Source of the DNA: Salinicola salarius
GTDB taxonomy: Bacteria > Pseudomonadota > Gammaproteobacteria > Pseudomonadales > Halomonadaceae
Reading direction: 5' to 3'
Assembly: GCF_002179555.1 (NCBI RefSeq)
Contig: NZ_NHOU01000027.1
Location: forward strand, 1-37,648
Length of the DNA: 37,648 nt
Part shown: positions 8,606-20,155 of the stretch, in pieces
How the letters are laid out: each line of letters opens with the position of its first letter
Position numbering within the stretch: position 1 is the first letter of the stretch
The notes under the pieces: generated by a model
Told to the model about the DNA's origin: nothing
Seen by the model: the letters and a program-made list of their open reading frames with translations, nothing else
Database searches by the model: none
Position numbers and translations under genes: made by a program

Positions 8606-8673
8606 GATCATCAACCATACGCTCCCGCGACGCAACGTGATGTAACCGGTAGAGTGCACGGTGATGCGTCATA

Positions 8674-8691
8674 CCTTGGTCGTAATCAAGG
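8674..8691. promoter_or_regulatory. Small inverted repeat upstream of the membrane-anchored gene
   Basis: CCTTG and CAAGG separated by 8 nt, about 45 nt before the ATG at 8737. Operator-like in size and position only. Confidence 0.2.
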
Positions 8692-8736
8692 GCAATAGGG
8701 TCGGCGGAAAACGGCCGAAACAGGAGTGGAAACGTT

Positions 8737-9258
8737 ATGGCGGTGCTGGGTTTTCTGTTGGTTGCCGTACTGCTGATTCTGTCACCAATGGTGTGGCTGC
8801 GGCCAAGCCGAGGCGAGTCCATCCGAGGGCAGATGCGGCGGCACGTCAAGGCCAACGGCGGGGAGTTGAACTTTACCAAGGCGCCACTGGCCATGCCGAA
8901 CGTGGCGCTGACCGGTTATCGGTTGCGATACCCAGGCACGGAATCGGGCAGCGATTTCACCGTGATTCGTAACGATGTCGCCAGCGAAGCACTGGAAGCG
9001 GCGACGGACCAATGGCGCTGGCGCCAGGCTCCGCTGCCATCGTTGGATGCCGAGCGCCTGCAGGCACTCAAGCAGTGGCTGGACGGATTGCCGGCGGATG
9101 CCCTGATCGTCGAATCCAGCCAGCATACGATGTGCATCTGGTGGCAGGAGGCGATGAGCTTCGAACGGTTCCAGCAGGACTGGGCGAGCTGGTTGGCGAT
9201 GCGGGATACCCTGGCTGGCAGTGGCAAAAGCGTCAAGATGCCGACCAGGCCTTCATAG
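8737..9258 (+). CDS. Membrane-anchored hypothetical protein
   Basis: A 173-residue protein with one N-terminal hydrophobic segment (about residues 2-20) followed by WLRPSRGE and a soluble, Trp-rich body. This layout (short TM, then W-L-R-P-S and a basic stretch) is shared with small gammaproteobacterial proteins that databases often label YajC-like; I see no real YajC evidence. No catalytic motif is apparent. It probably sits in the inner membrane with its body in the cytoplasm, given the basic residues after the TM. GGAG precedes the ATG by about 10 nt. It is monocistronic, convergent with slyA. Confidence 0.7.
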   Translation: MAVLGFLLVAVLLILSPMVWLRPSRGESIRGQMRRHVKANGGELNFTKAPLAMPNVALTGYRLRYPGTESGSDFTVIRNDVASEALEAATDQWRWRQAPLPSLDAERLQALKQWLDGLPADALIVESSQHTMCIWWQEAMSFERFQQDWASWLAMRDTLAGSGKSVKMPTRPS

Positions 9259-9264
9259 GTGGGG

Positions 9265-9290
9265 CGCACCGCCTACGGTGCGGTGCGTTT
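9265..9290. terminator. Hairpin between convergent genes
   Basis: CGCACCGC and GCGGTGCG can pair around CTACGGT, followed by TTTGATTG. It lies directly after the stop of the gene at 8737-9258 and before the 3' end of slyA. The T tract is weak. Confidence 0.45.
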
Positions 9291-9336
9291 GATTGATCAT
9301 GTCGGGGCGTTGCGTGGGCAAGTGTCCACTCCTGGT

Positions 9337-9789
9337 TCAGCTGGCCTTGGCCTGCTCGGATTGACGCTGTAGTTCCAATCCATTTTTCTCGATGCGATCC
9401 AGCATGCTTTCGAAAGCATCAATCTCTTCCGGCGTGAACCCGCCGAGCATTTCATCGCGCACCTCGGTGGCGATCTCTTCGATCTTCTCCAGCAGCGGCG
9501 TGGCTTCCTCCGTCAGATGAAGGCGCTTGGTACGGCGATCTTCGGCGCAAGGGCGGCGCTCGATCAGATTCTGCTCCGCCAATTGATCCAGCGTGCGTAC
9601 CAGCGAGGGCGCTTCCACGCCAATGGCTCGTGCCAGATCGCATTGCGCCTGGCCCCCGCCCATATTGCGCAGGTTCCAGAGCGTCACCCAGCGTGTCTGG
9701 GTCAAGCCCAGTGGCGCCAAGCGTTCATCGATGACGGCGCGCCAGAGTCTCGGCAGACGTGCCAGTTTAAAGCCGATATGCTGTGCCAT
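9337..9789 (-). CDS. slyA: MarR-family transcriptional regulator SlyA
   Basis: A 150-residue winged-helix regulator closely matching SlyA: LARLPRLWRAVIDERLAPLGLTQTRWVTL at residues 9-37, the recognition-helix region GVEAPSLVRTLDQL (57-70) and the wing DRRTKRLHLT. SlyA acts as a dimer, often countering H-NS silencing and responding to small aromatic ligands. Length is standard (E. coli 144). It lies 77 nt behind the DUF5924 gene on the same strand, but that gap is AT-rich and holds a plausible promoter, so it may be expressed on its own. Targets cannot be read from the window. Confidence 0.88.
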   Translation of the reverse strand: MAQHIGFKLARLPRLWRAVIDERLAPLGLTQTRWVTLWNLRNMGGGQAQCDLARAIGVEAPSLVRTLDQLAEQNLIERRPCAEDRRTKRLHLTEEATPLLEKIEEIATEVRDEMLGGFTPEEIDAFESMLDRIEKNGLELQRQSEQAKAS

Positions 9790-9820
9790 AGCGGATTACC
9801 TGAATCGTGAACGTCCTAAC

Positions 9821-9849
9821 ATTCTCCAAAGCGCCGCAGGATAATGCAA
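9821..9849 (-). promoter_or_regulatory. Candidate slyA promoter
   Basis: On the minus strand TTGCAT (9844-9849) and GAGAAT (9821-9826) are separated by exactly 17 nt, in the gap before slyA. The -10 is weak. Confidence 0.3.
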
Positions 9850-9866
9850 GTCACAATGATTGGCGA

Positions 9867-11003
9867 TTAGTCGGCTTGCTCATCTCCATTTCCCAAGGCA
9901 TGGCGGATATTCCAGCCGGGGATGCCCAGCGGACGCTGAATTCTGCCATCGGCCGCCGTGGCCGCGCCATCCTCGGCCACTGTGAATCGTACGCTACCGA
10001 TCCGCTGGCCGGTCTGCGTGATCACATCCACTTGCCAGCGACCTTTTAGGTCAGCGGAGAAATTCTGCTTGTGGGTCCAGGCTCGATAGCCCTGGTCGCG
10101 TCCGCCGTGAATGACCAGCGCTATGCGCTCGACGACATCGCCGTCATGACGCCAGACGTGATAGACCTTCTCGCGCAGCCCACGGGGGGCTCGTATCGCC
10201 GTATAGACATAGAGGCCGCGCGAGCGGAGTGCCTGCGGCGTCAGCGTCATGCTACCGCTGGGCTCGCGGGCAGCCGTATCGAATCCGGGCGAGAGGGCGC
10301 TCCCGGATAGCCACAGCGTCGCTGGTGGTATCCAGGTTCGTCCTGTCCAGGCAATTCCGCCCAGAACGACCAGCAGCCCCGCCATGGCGAGCCAGCGAAC
10401 GATGCCGCCGGGTTTGAGCAGGCCCATGACACTAGGCAGGCTGAAGAACATCATCGCCAGAATCGAAAGGATCAGGCTCTCTCCCGTTGTCAGGCTCAGC
10501 ATGATGGGCAGCGTGACCAGCATCACCACGAACACGCACAGCGCATGGAGCAGGAAGTAGAGCCAGCGATGGCGGTTGGACAAGCCGAAATACAGAGGGT
10601 CCAGAATGGCGAGGATCGAACAGACGATCAGCAGCCCGGTAAAAACGGCCTGGCCGCTAGTCCAGATCGTCGTGGCAAGAAAGAACGGTAGACAGAAGAA
10701 CAGCGTCTCTTGGTGCACCATTTGCGCGACGAAAGTCGCCGCCGCGCGGGGCAGCGCGGCATTGCGCCCTCGCCGCGACAGCCATTTACTGGCAATACTC
10801 TCGACAATCAACAGAACCCAGGTCAGCATCAGCCCCAGGGCCAGCACGGCGCCCAGCCACTGTTGCCGATCGACCAGGAAAAACCCCAGCAAACCCAGTA
10901 CGAAAGCGATAGGTGGCCAGACCCAGTGATAGCGGCGCAAACGAGCGACAAGCGGTTCCAGCCGAGCCACTGTCGAAGGTGTCGTGGGGTCTTTCATGGC
11001 CAC
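9867..11003 (-). CDS. DUF5924/DUF2914 membrane protein
   Basis: A 378-residue protein with about seven to eight hydrophobic helices in the first 230 residues (DUF5924-like) and a soluble C-terminal domain of about 130 residues resembling DUF2914 (YVYTAIRAPRGLREKVYHVWRH, then a GRWQVDV strand). The C-terminal domain is probably periplasmic and beta-rich. Function is unknown in the literature I know. The GTG start at 11003 is chosen because GGAGGAG lies 8 nt upstream (11012-11018); the ATG two codons later is the alternative. It is divergent from fadB and upstream of slyA. Confidence 0.8.
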   Translation of the reverse strand: MAMKDPTTPSTVARLEPLVARLRRYHWVWPPIAFVLGLLGFFLVDRQQWLGAVLALGLMLTWVLLIVESIASKWLSRRGRNAALPRAAATFVAQMVHQETLFFCLPFFLATTIWTSGQAVFTGLLIVCSILAILDPLYFGLSNRHRWLYFLLHALCVFVVMLVTLPIMLSLTTGESLILSILAMMFFSLPSVMGLLKPGGIVRWLAMAGLLVVLGGIAWTGRTWIPPATLWLSGSALSPGFDTAAREPSGSMTLTPQALRSRGLYVYTAIRAPRGLREKVYHVWRHDGDVVERIALVIHGGRDQGYRAWTHKQNFSADLKGRWQVDVITQTGQRIGSVRFTVAEDGAATAADGRIQRPLGIPGWNIRHALGNGDEQAD

Positions 11004-11311
11004 GGGCCAGGCTCCTCCGAGTGATTGTCAAAGCGCCAACCTGTCTGCCCTCCGAAACGAGGAGAGGCCCACAGGCAGGCGGGGGGACATTCTAGCGGGT
11101 GAGGCATCACTTTGCGCGAAGACGCCGGCAGACGGCGCCGGGCCGCCGGTGGTCTACGCTGGGGTGAGAGTCGGCGCGGCAGGCCGAGACTTTGGTTGAG
11201 CTTGACGAGCCCACCTGCGCGCCTCAAGCTTTCGCTATTCAAACAGTCGTATGATTAGCCTCGTAGACGCCAGCACGGGGCGCTTTCGCAGCCATGGCAC
11301 GGAGATTTCTC
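11004..11311. other. Divergent intergenic region, DUF5924 gene / fadB
   Basis: 308 bp without a gene. It holds ribosome sites for both flanking genes, GC-rich short inverted repeats near 11123-11137, and a candidate fadB -10 box TATGAT at 11250-11255. I searched by eye for a PsrA/FadR-type palindrome and saw only the half-like CAAACA at 11240-11245. Confidence 0.5.
11250..11255 (+). promoter_or_regulatory. Candidate -10 box for fadBA
   Basis: TATGAT about 56 nt upstream of the fadB ATG. The -35 region is not convincing. Confidence 0.3.
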
Positions 11312-14679
<3,368 letters not shown>

Positions 14680-14702
14680 GGTTCGAATCCGCGTGCAGGG
14701 TG

Positions 14703-14760
14703 CCAGTCGAAGTCGGTATCCAGTCGAAGTTGGTATCCAGTCAAAGTCGGTAGCCAATCG
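14703..14760. repeat. 17-bp tandem repeat, about 3.4 copies, after fadA
   Basis: Units at 14703-14719 (CCAGTCGAAGTCGGTAT), 14720-14736 (one change), 14737-14753 (two changes) and a partial copy 14754-14760. They lie between the fadA stop and the operon terminator, inside the transcribed 3' UTR. Confidence 0.9.
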
Positions 14761-14762
14761 AT

Positions 14763-14793
14763 CGCCGCCTCGTCCATGCGAGGCGGCGTTTTT
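14763..14793 (+). terminator. Terminator of fadBA
   Basis: CGCCGCCTCG and CGAGGCGGCG form a 10-bp perfect stem around a 6-nt loop, followed directly by TTTTT. A textbook intrinsic terminator. It may also limit read-through from the convergent LD-carboxypeptidase gene. Confidence 0.88.
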
Positions 14794-14832
14794 CGTGGAT
14801 TCGAATGAACGTAACTGGGTCTTGGGACAAGC

Positions 14833-15717
14833 TCAGTCGAGGAACTGCAGCCGATCGCTGGCGATACGCGCCTTCGACCCGTAGTGCCAAGGGAGGTTGT
14901 CGCGCCCGTGGCCGACCGGAAGCCCTGCGTAGAGCGGCAGGCCGCGAGGGGCGATCCAGGTCTCGAACAGCGTCTCGATCTCGAGATCCCCGTAGGGGGC
15001 GCAATTCTCGAAAGTGCCGATGCAGACGGCAGCGGCGGTGTCCAGCGCGCCGGAATGGACCAGCTGCCACAGGTCGCGCTCGAGCCGGTAGTAGGGCTCG
15101 CCAACATCTTCCAGAATCACGATCGCCCCGGGCGGTGCGCGAAACGCCAGCGAGGTGCCGGCAACGCTGGCCAGGGTCGCAAGATTGCCGCCGACGAGCG
15201 GCCCTTCGATCGCCGCCGCTGAAACTGTCGAAACAGGCGTCAACGCCACGCTCTCCGGCGACCGGCCCTCGAGCAGCCCGAGCAGGGCACCGAAATCGCG
15301 ATGGCTCGCGGCGCGAAGGTCGGCGTCATCGCTGGCGAGTTTTACGCCCTCTTTCATCACCGGGCCATGGATGGCCGGCAAGCCGTGGCGATGGCACTGA
15401 TCCAGCAGCACGCTGAGATCGGAATAACCGATCAACGGCTTGCGAGAGAGCCGGTTCCAGTCGATTTCGGTCGCCAGGTGGGCGCAGCCATAGCCGCCGC
15501 GAACGGCCCAGACGGCATCGGTGTCGGGATCGGCGTAGGCATCGTAGAGCGTCTGAAGGCGATGCTCGACGCTCCCGGCCAGATAGCGCCGTTGATCCTG
15601 TAGCCGATCGGGAAAGCGAACGGCGATACCGAACGGCTGCAAGGCCCGGGCGGCTTGTTCCAGCACATCGGGTCGGGTGAAGGAGGCAGGAGCGATCAGG
15701 CTGAAAGTCGGAGACAT
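14833..15717 (-). CDS. ldcA: LD-carboxypeptidase (LdcA, peptidase S66)
   Basis: A 294-residue S66-family peptidase. LdcA removes the terminal D-Ala from murein tetrapeptides in cytoplasmic peptidoglycan recycling. The nucleophile elbow is IGYSDLSVLL with Ser99. The VRGGYGC stretch near residues 72-78 and GGNLATL near two thirds of the length are family hallmarks. The Glu (near EDVGEPYYRLERDL) and the His in PVGHGRDNLPW complete the Ser-Glu-His triad. The start at ATG 15717 gives the usual MSxxFSLIAPA beginning; a GTG at 15732 is possible. It is convergent with fadA. A microcin-immunity MccF homologue is the alternative, but the length and recycling-type motifs favour LdcA. Confidence 0.88.
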   Translation of the reverse strand: MSPTFSLIAPASFTRPDVLEQAARALQPFGIAVRFPDRLQDQRRYLAGSVEHRLQTLYDAYADPDTDAVWAVRGGYGCAHLATEIDWNRLSRKPLIGYSDLSVLLDQCHRHGLPAIHGPVMKEGVKLASDDADLRAASHRDFGALLGLLEGRSPESVALTPVSTVSAAAIEGPLVGGNLATLASVAGTSLAFRAPPGAIVILEDVGEPYYRLERDLWQLVHSGALDTAAAVCIGTFENCAPYGDLEIETLFETWIAPRGLPLYAGLPVGHGRDNLPWHYGSKARIASDRLQFLD

Positions 15718-15857
15718 GGGTAACGGCTTCACGAAAGCGGGCGAATGAATGAAAGTTTCGCACGTTACGCCAGCACGGCGCCCGACGCTACCGGCCGTTT
15801 TCTTTCCCCGGCCTGACGCGTCATGCGACGGCAGGGAGGCTTCACTGGGAGACGCGA

Positions 15858-17987
15858 TCAGAGGTCTCTTTTCAACCGCTCCAATAGCTGTTCCACGGGC
15901 ATGGGGCGACCCAGGTAGAACCCTTGGTACTGCTTGACGCCCAATGTCTGCAGCAGTTGCCACTGTTCTTCGGTCTCGACGCCTTCGGCAACGGTTTCCA
16001 TGCCGAGCAGGTTGCACAGTTCGACGATGCCTGCCAGCAGGTCGCGTGAACGCCGGTCCGCCTCCAGGCCGTGCATGAAACAGCGATCGATCTTGATGGT
16101 GTCGAAGGGCAGTCGCTTGAGATAGCCCAGCGATGAGTAGCCGGCGCCAAAGTCATCCATCGCGACACGGAAGCCCTGACTTCTGAGATGTTCGATCCGA
16201 GCTTCCGGTATCCGCGTGTCTTCCATGAACACGGACTCCGTCACTTCCAGTTCGATCTGGTCGGCCGTGATGTGGTGGCGTTGGCAGGCACTGCGCAGCG
16301 TATTCGCCAGCTTATCGTCCATGACATGCAGTGCGGAGATGTTCACCGATACCGGTAACGGATTACCCGTGGCGGCCAGGCGGGCGGCATATCGGGCGGC
16401 GCGGTCGATGGCCAGGTTGCCCAGTGCCGACGCCATTCCGTTGTTTTCGGTAAGTGGTACGAAGACGGCAGGGGGGACTTCGCCATGTTCTTCGGTCATC
16501 CAGCGCGCAAGTAGTTCGGCGCCGATCATCCGGTTGTTGCCGTCGAACTTGGGCTGGACCACGAAGTCGAGAGCGTCCCTGGCGATGGCTTCCCGCAGGT
16601 GGGCGAGCATCGACATCTGTTCCAGGCTGTGATGCTTCAGCTGCTCGTGGTAGACGATGATGGCGTTCTTGCCCTTGTTCTTCGCTGCATACATGGCGAC
16701 ATCGGCATGCTTGAGCAGAGTCTCTCCATCACGCCCGTTTTGCGGCGCGTGAACGATGCCGATACTGGCGGTGACGCTGATCTGATGCCCGCCGATCACC
16801 ATGGGGTGGGACAGCGCTTCGAGCAGGCGTTGGGCGATCCTGTCGGCGAGTTCCGTGTCATTGCCCACCTCGATGACCACGACGAATTCGTCGCCGCCCC
16901 AGCGCGCGACCAGATCCTTGCTACGCACCGTGGCGCGTAGCCGCTTGACGATGATTTTCAGCAGGATGTCGCCCGACTGGTGCCCCAGCGAGTCGTTGAT
17001 GTGCTTGAAACCATCCAGATCGATGAAGAGGACCGCGAGCCCGTGTCCAGGCAGGAGCCTGAGCAGCCGCCCGTTCAGCGTCTGCTGCAGCGTCGCACGA
17101 TTGGGCAATTGGGTCAGCGTGTCGATCCTGGCGAGATGCTCCAGCTCCCGCTCGGAGCGCTTGCGTGCCGAGATGTCCCGTAGCGCGGCGATATAGTGAG
17201 TCTCGCCGGTCTCTTCCAGCGTGAAGTGGCTTAGGGTCAGTTCCACGGGAACGGGTGCTGCCCCTTCGACATGGAAGAGTCCTTCGTAGTGCTGGATGCG
17301 ATCGTTGCTCGCGACCGTCGCCGGGTCGGAGCGCAGCACATCGGCATCTATGTACTGCTGCAGTGCGCGGCCGAGTATCGCGCTCGGCGGTAACCCGCCG
17401 AGCTCGGTGAACGCGTCGTTGATTTCCAGAATGCGCCAGCGATTGTCGACGACCAGCATCGAATCCCGCGAGGCGGCGAACGCGTGCGCCCGGACGCTGC
17501 CATGAGGTCGCTGGTCACGCGGATCGTCGAGGACTTCCCAGGTGCCGGTTGCCGCGAGAGGGGAGGCGTCATCGTCGCGCGAGGTGATCGCGCCGCGGAT
17601 GCGCCACCAGATCGATGGCTTGGTGGCGTCGGGTTGTATCAGCACGTCGACGCGGTCCTGCTGACCGTCGTTCATTCGCCGCCATAGGGTGATCAGGCGC
17701 CGACGCTCGGCCGACGGCATCGTCTTCAATAGCGTCCACCAGTCAAGACGCAGAAGGTCGCTATCGCTTCGTTCGGTTACCGTGCCGCAGAGAAAGCTGC
17801 GTTCGGGGGCGGCCCACCGCCAGTAGGAGGTCTGGGCTGCCGCCATGGCTTCCAGCGCCCATTGCTGGTGTGTGTCGAGATTACCAACCATCGCGTTTCC
17901 GAAAGGCGGGGCAGGCAGCACTGATTCTCCGAGGCTATCGTCGGTGTCTTGTGGCGAACCGCATTGGAATTCATTGTCGATGGACAT
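15858..17987 (-). CDS. PAS-GGDEF-EAL cyclic-di-GMP turnover protein
   Basis: A 709-residue cytoplasmic protein with an N-terminal sensory part (a poorly conserved PAS-like region about residues 40-150 and a clearer PAS domain about 160-275), a GGDEF domain (about 285-445) and an EAL domain (about 455-705). The GGDEF site is intact (RWGGDEF), preceded five residues earlier by an RxxD inhibitory site (RSKD). The EAL motif reads ELL in GAELLARW. Other phosphodiesterase residues are present: VSVNIS, ELEVTES, MDDFGAGYSS, IKID, AEGVET and YQGF. Both activities are therefore possible. The ATG at 17987 is used; an in-frame GTG at 18008 would add seven residues. No transmembrane segment is seen. Confidence 0.9.
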   Translation of the reverse strand: MSIDNEFQCGSPQDTDDSLGESVLPAPPFGNAMVGNLDTHQQWALEAMAAAQTSYWRWAAPERSFLCGTVTERSDSDLLRLDWWTLLKTMPSAERRRLITLWRRMNDGQQDRVDVLIQPDATKPSIWWRIRGAITSRDDDASPLAATGTWEVLDDPRDQRPHGSVRAHAFAASRDSMLVVDNRWRILEINDAFTELGGLPPSAILGRALQQYIDADVLRSDPATVASNDRIQHYEGLFHVEGAAPVPVELTLSHFTLEETGETHYIAALRDISARKRSERELEHLARIDTLTQLPNRATLQQTLNGRLLRLLPGHGLAVLFIDLDGFKHINDSLGHQSGDILLKIIVKRLRATVRSKDLVARWGGDEFVVVIEVGNDTELADRIAQRLLEALSHPMVIGGHQISVTASIGIVHAPQNGRDGETLLKHADVAMYAAKNKGKNAIIVYHEQLKHHSLEQMSMLAHLREAIARDALDFVVQPKFDGNNRMIGAELLARWMTEEHGEVPPAVFVPLTENNGMASALGNLAIDRAARYAARLAATGNPLPVSVNISALHVMDDKLANTLRSACQRHHITADQIELEVTESVFMEDTRIPEARIEHLRSQGFRVAMDDFGAGYSSLGYLKRLPFDTIKIDRCFMHGLEADRRSRDLLAGIVELCNLLGMETVAEGVETEEQWQLLQTLGVKQYQGFYLGRPMPVEQLLERLKRDL

Positions 17988-18143
17988 GGGACGGGATCTC
18001 GATCGCACTCGAATGGCAAAAGCGAATCACGGAAGGTGATTCGAACTCTATCGGCTCATTTCGCTAAAACTTGATGGTCCTGAACGCTATGGGTTCTCGC
18101 CGTGGCCCTCTTTCCGAAAGCTCGCACCTTGATGCCATGTAGC

Positions 18144-18530
18144 CTATAGCAGGGCCGTCATGAAGAGTGACAGTACGGCCAGAAAGCTGACGACGAAAAG
18201 AGAAGACCTCAGCGTCGCCAGATCCATGGCGTAACAGAGACCATGACCGATCCGAGCCAGCACGAAGACAACGCAGGCGATATCCGCAAGCCTGCCGCCA
18301 CCCGAGGTCTGCATGGCAACGATACCCGCGGTGAACAGCGCCAGCGCTTCCCAGGCGTTGCTTTGCGCTGCCCAGAGACGCGCGCCTTTACCTGTCATCT
18401 GCGCATATTGCTGACGTGGATGATGATTATCCAGGTGACCGAATTCCCGGCGCCTGACGCTGCTGCCCCAGAATGCCAGCCAGAAGGGCAATAGCGCGGT
18501 TATCAGCAGGCACCATAGTGGCAGGCTCAT
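18144..18530 (-). CDS. MAPEG family membrane protein
   Basis: A 128-residue integral membrane protein with four predicted helices, resembling the MAPEG family (membrane-associated eicosanoid and glutathione metabolism). Bacterial members are mostly uncharacterised small membrane proteins. Visible signature elements are the polar loop after TM1 (RRREFGHLDNHHPRQQ), ARLWAAQSNAWEALALF, and ARIGHGLCYAMDLATLRS near TM3-TM4, typical of the family. The ATG at 18530 has AGAGGG at good spacing. It stands alone between the c-di-GMP gene and the secretion operon. Confidence 0.88.
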   Translation of the reverse strand: MSLPLWCLLITALLPFWLAFWGSSVRRREFGHLDNHHPRQQYAQMTGKGARLWAAQSNAWEALALFTAGIVAMQTSGGGRLADIACVVFVLARIGHGLCYAMDLATLRSSLFVVSFLAVLSLFMTALL

Positions 18531-18721
18531 TGCATTCCCTCTTGCATTCTCTCGGTCGATCCCGCCGAACGCCTTACCCGGCGATTTTTAGTCAAGATAG
18601 CAGATCGTTCGTCGATCGTACGGTTGTCGAATACGGTCGATCGTGACCTGAAAATATTGGCGCCTCGACCGCCTCGTCATCGGAGCATTGTCCGATATTT
18701 CTTTTCCCAACCTGGTCCGGT

Positions 18722-20155
18722 TCAGACATCGTCGCTCGGCGCTATCCGTTCTACACGCTCCAGAATGCTTGCCACCTCCGCCAGTGTCGATGTGTCGAGT
18801 TGATCGGTAGTGGCCTGCAAATAGGTGCGATCCTCGAGATAGAGGCAGAGCGTTTCGATGAAGCGAATGCGCAGATCATAGAGCGAGGAGCGGGCGTCGA
18901 GGACATCTACCAAGTCTCTCAGGCCGAGAGATTCGCCGCGAATCGCCGCCTGCAGGAACAGACTGCCGGATTCCACCGAGCGCTGCAGGGCCTCCAGCTG
19001 GCGCAGGTCGCCCTGCATGCTGAGCAGGCGCTTGCGAACCTCCTGCTGGGCCAGTCGGCGTTCGTTCTCCGTGCTGGCCGCGCTGGCTCGTGCCGTCAGC
19101 TCTCCCTGGCGAATACTGGCGGTGGTATAGCCACCCTGGTAGATCGGCAGGTTCATTTCCACGCTGGCCGAAAGATCGTTGCTGGTTCTCAAGGCATCGC
19201 TACTGTCGACATCGCTATAGCCGACCACCAGGTTGAGTTCGGGATAGCGTGACGCGCGTCGCACGTCGGTATCCCTGTCGGCGACGCGCTGGCGCTCGGC
19301 GGCCAGGCGCACCTGCACGTTATTCCGGCTCAGTGACAGCCAGCTCTCCAGCGGGCGAGATTCCGGCGCGATGTTCAGGTTCTCCGGGGTATCGACCAGC
19401 ACCGGATCAAAGGGAAGCGAAACGCCGGTCAGCCTTTCGAGATCGCTCAGGGCGTTGGTCAGGTCATTTTCCGCCGATGTCTGGTCGGCGACCGCCTGGT
19501 CCAGCCGCGACTGGGACTCCAGCAGGTTGATACGATCGCCGATGCCCAGGTCGTAGGCCCGTTGCGCCTGGCGCTGCTGCAGTACCAGCGACTCGCGCTG
19601 CGCGATCAGCAAGCCCAGCTTGCGCGAGGCCTGATAGGCATCGAGATAGGTTTCCACCACCTTGACCGCGAGGTCACGCTCGGCGACGGCTACCTGCAGC
19701 GCGGCCGCATCCATCTGCGCGCGAGCCTTGCCGACCCGGCGCCAGCGCTCGAGACTGAACAGCGGCTGTGTCATCCGCAGTTCCCAGCTGGTGTCCCGCG
19801 TCCGGCCGGACACGCGATCGTCATAGACCTCGTCAGGATAGTCATCGGGATTGTCGGTATAGATATTATCGGCGTCCGTGTAGCGATAGGCGGCGGTGGC
19901 ATCGAGCCGGGGGCGCAACCCTGCCTGCGCCATCGGCACTTCCTGCGCCATCGATTGGCTATCCAGGCGCTGGCTCTGCAATCCACTGTCGTAGGTCAGC
20001 GCCAGGGCGACCAGCTGTGGAAGGGAAGGTAGCGGCGCTGGTGCGGTGCCGGCCGGCTCCGGTAGCGGCGCTTCGATCTTGAGTGGCTGGGCATGCGCCG
20101 TGGCGATCAGCGTCGCCAGACAACCGGTCAGGATCCATTGGTGAATCGATGGCAT
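18722..20155 (-). CDS. TolC-like outer-membrane channel of a type I secretion system
   Basis: A 477-residue TolC/PrtF-family protein forming the outer-membrane and periplasmic channel of a type I secretion system. A Sec signal peptide (about residues 1-22, cleaved after AHA) precedes a proline-rich linker and the two outer-membrane-efflux repeats with long alpha-helical hairpins (for example LLESQSRLDQAV and the LRQLEALQRSVESG region). It is the last of three same-strand genes. Its ATG overlaps the stop of the adaptor gene by one base (TAATG), so translation is coupled. Substrate is most likely the giant protein encoded divergently at 23964. Confidence 0.93.
   Translation of the reverse strand: MPSIHQWILTGCLATLIATAHAQPLKIEAPLPEPAGTAPAPLPSLPQLVALALTYDSGLQSQRLDSQSMAQEVPMAQAGLRPRLDATAAYRYTDADNIYTDNPDDYPDEVYDDRVSGRTRDTSWELRMTQPLFSLERWRRVGKARAQMDAAALQVAVAERDLAVKVVETYLDAYQASRKLGLLIAQRESLVLQQRQAQRAYDLGIGDRINLLESQSRLDQAVADQTSAENDLTNALSDLERLTGVSLPFDPVLVDTPENLNIAPESRPLESWLSLSRNNVQVRLAAERQRVADRDTDVRRASRYPELNLVVGYSDVDSSDALRTSNDLSASVEMNLPIYQGGYTTASIRQGELTARASAASTENERRLAQQEVRKRLLSMQGDLRQLEALQRSVESGSLFLQAAIRGESLGLRDLVDVLDARSSLYDLRIRFIETLCLYLEDRTYLQATTDQLDTSTLAEVASILERVERIAPSDDV

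Noticed and set aside
14703-14760. Could the tandem repeats be a small CRISPR array
   Set aside because: Units are 17 bp and directly adjacent with no spacers; the same holds for the 14-15 bp repeats elsewhere.
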